From the NCBI RefSeq assembly GCF_011398155.1, contig NZ_AP021888.1, positions 392,001 through 456,000 of the forward strand: DNA of 64,000 bases. The letters are read 5' to 3'. Numbering within the stretch: position 1 is the first letter of the stretch; each line of letters starts with the position of its first letter. Shown here in pieces: positions 63,377-64,000 of the stretch. Both the position numbers and the translations under genes were made by a program. The DNA is from Thiosulfativibrio zosterae (GTDB taxonomy: Bacteria > Pseudomonadota > Gammaproteobacteria > Thiomicrospirales > Thiomicrospiraceae). Under the pieces are notes generated by a model, which saw nothing but the letters and a program-made list of their open reading frames with translations, searched no databases and was not told where the DNA came from.

Positions 63377-64000
63377 ATGACCGATAGCCCAGCCTTGGCG
63401 AGTTTACGCCTTAAAAAAAATGAAGACCGCCGTTTAAAGCAAGGACATTTGTGGATTTTCAGCAACGAAATCGATACCGAAGCCACGCCTTTGAAAAACT
63501 TTGAAGCCGGTCAAGTGGTCCAAGTAGAAGAGTCGAATGGGCGTGCCATTGGCATTGCTTATGTTAATCCCAATACCTTAATTTGCGCGCGTGTCTTGAG
63601 CCGTAATCCCAAAGTAAAACTTAACCAAACTTTTATCAAAAACCGCCTGCAAGCCGCCTTGCAATTGCGTGAGATGAATTTTTCTGAACTTTGTTACCGT
63701 TTGGTGTTTGGTGAAAGTGACGGTTTGCCTGGTTTGGTGATTGACCGTTTTAACGATGTGTTTGTGGTGCAAATCACCACGCAAGGTATGGAGCGTGTTA
63801 AGCACGATATTCTTCAAGTTCTAGAAAATCTATTTCACCCGCAAGCCATCGTGGTGCGCAATAACTCTGGCAGCCGTGAATTAGAAGGATTGCCTGTGGC
63901 GGAAGATGAAGTGATTGGTACTTTGCCAGAGGAAATCATCATCACCGAAAACGGCACGCAGTTTGCCATTCCGGTGAAAGATGGCCAAAAAACCGGCTGG
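63377..64000 (+). CDS. RlmI-like class I SAM-dependent rRNA methyltransferase (3' end outside window)
   Basis: Open frame from ATG 63377 to the window edge (208 codons, no stop). ATG 63377 has AGGA six bases upstream. RRLKQGHLWIFSNEID and AIGIAYVNPNTLICARVLS form an N-terminal PUA-like RNA-binding domain; YRLVFGESDGLPGLVIDRF and PVKDGQKTGW are motifs of RlmI/YccW-type 23S rRNA cytosine methyltransferases. The SAM-binding core lies beyond the edge, so family assignment rests on the first half. E. coli RlmI methylates C1962 of 23S rRNA. Confidence 0.85.
   Translation, partial: MTDSPALASLRLKKNEDRRLKQGHLWIFSNEIDTEATPLKNFEAGQVVQVEESNGRAIGIAYVNPNTLICARVLSRNPKVKLNQTFIKNRLQAALQLREMNFSELCYRLVFGESDGLPGLVIDRFNDVFVVQITTQGMERVKHDILQVLENLFHPQAIVVRNNSGSRELEGLPVAEDEVIGTLPEEIIITENGTQFAIPVKDGQKTGW

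Overview
The window is a densely coded chromosomal segment of moderate GC content (my visual impression, not computed). Gene content (MCP with PAS and CZB domains, many GGDEF/EAL proteins, YajQ, RsmJ, RluF, FolM, FolE2, Helicobacter-type Mqo, SixA, ppk1/ppx) points to a free-living gammaproteobacterium. The Thiomicrospira/Hydrogenovibrio/Thiomicrorhabdus group is my best guess, inferred from overall protein flavour and not proven by any marker gene here.

Layout. 1-3.8 kb: the end of a RhaD-type class II aldolase, an LsrK-type autoinducer-2 kinase and a phosphohexomutase. 3.9-11.1 kb: HDOD protein, aminotransferase, hybrid histidine kinase, YajQ, ArgB, TauE/SafE permease. 11.2-18.6 kb: large PAS-Cache-HAMP-CZB chemoreceptor, OmpA-like lipid-envelope anchor, SixA, PyrE, a sigma-54-promoted coiled-coil membrane protein and a CysJ-like reductase. 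18.6-26.6 kb: polyphosphate pair ppk1-ppx, YidD, and a solute-binding protein paired with a GGDEF-EAL receptor. 26.8-31.7 kb: dihydroorotase, EAL-HDOD protein, semialdehyde dehydrogenase, EI24 membrane protein. 32.3-40.8 kb: SrmB-like helicase, PpnN, AI-2E family transporter, an atypical metallo-beta-lactamase-fold protein, FolE2, a COG0523 metal-chaperone GTPase and Mqo. 41.1-45.5 kb: a complete arsenic cassette (ArsR, permease, Cys-rich thioredoxin fusion, ArsJ-associated GAPDH, ArsJ). 45.5-54.5 kb: FolM, RluF, beta-CASP nuclease, a 1476-residue PAS/GAF/GGDEF/EAL protein and a CNNM/CBS protein. 54.7-56.2 kb: tRNA-Arg(CCG) and a DUF1016 nuclease. 56.5-64 kb: small MscS channel, two more cyclic-di-GMP enzymes, RsmJ, GcvH and the start of an RlmI-like methyltransferase.

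How genes work together. Cyclic-di-GMP signalling is heavily represented: four GGDEF proteins (three of them with EAL), one EAL-HDOD protein and YajQ. Arsenate detoxification is the clearest multi-gene system: GAPDH makes 1-arseno-3-phosphoglycerate and ArsJ exports it, under an ArsR whose likely operator fills the promoter spacer.

Non-coding structure is the most unusual aspect. (i) The 10-mer palindrome CCAGGCCTGG occurs eight times exactly in 64 kb, in genes always in the frame encoding Pro-Gly-Leu, and between genes often as the core of terminators. (ii) A family of double-hairpin REP-like elements occurs five times, two of them flanking a large nested palindrome at 31.8-32.2 kb. No CRISPR array, rRNA, or intact insertion sequence was seen.
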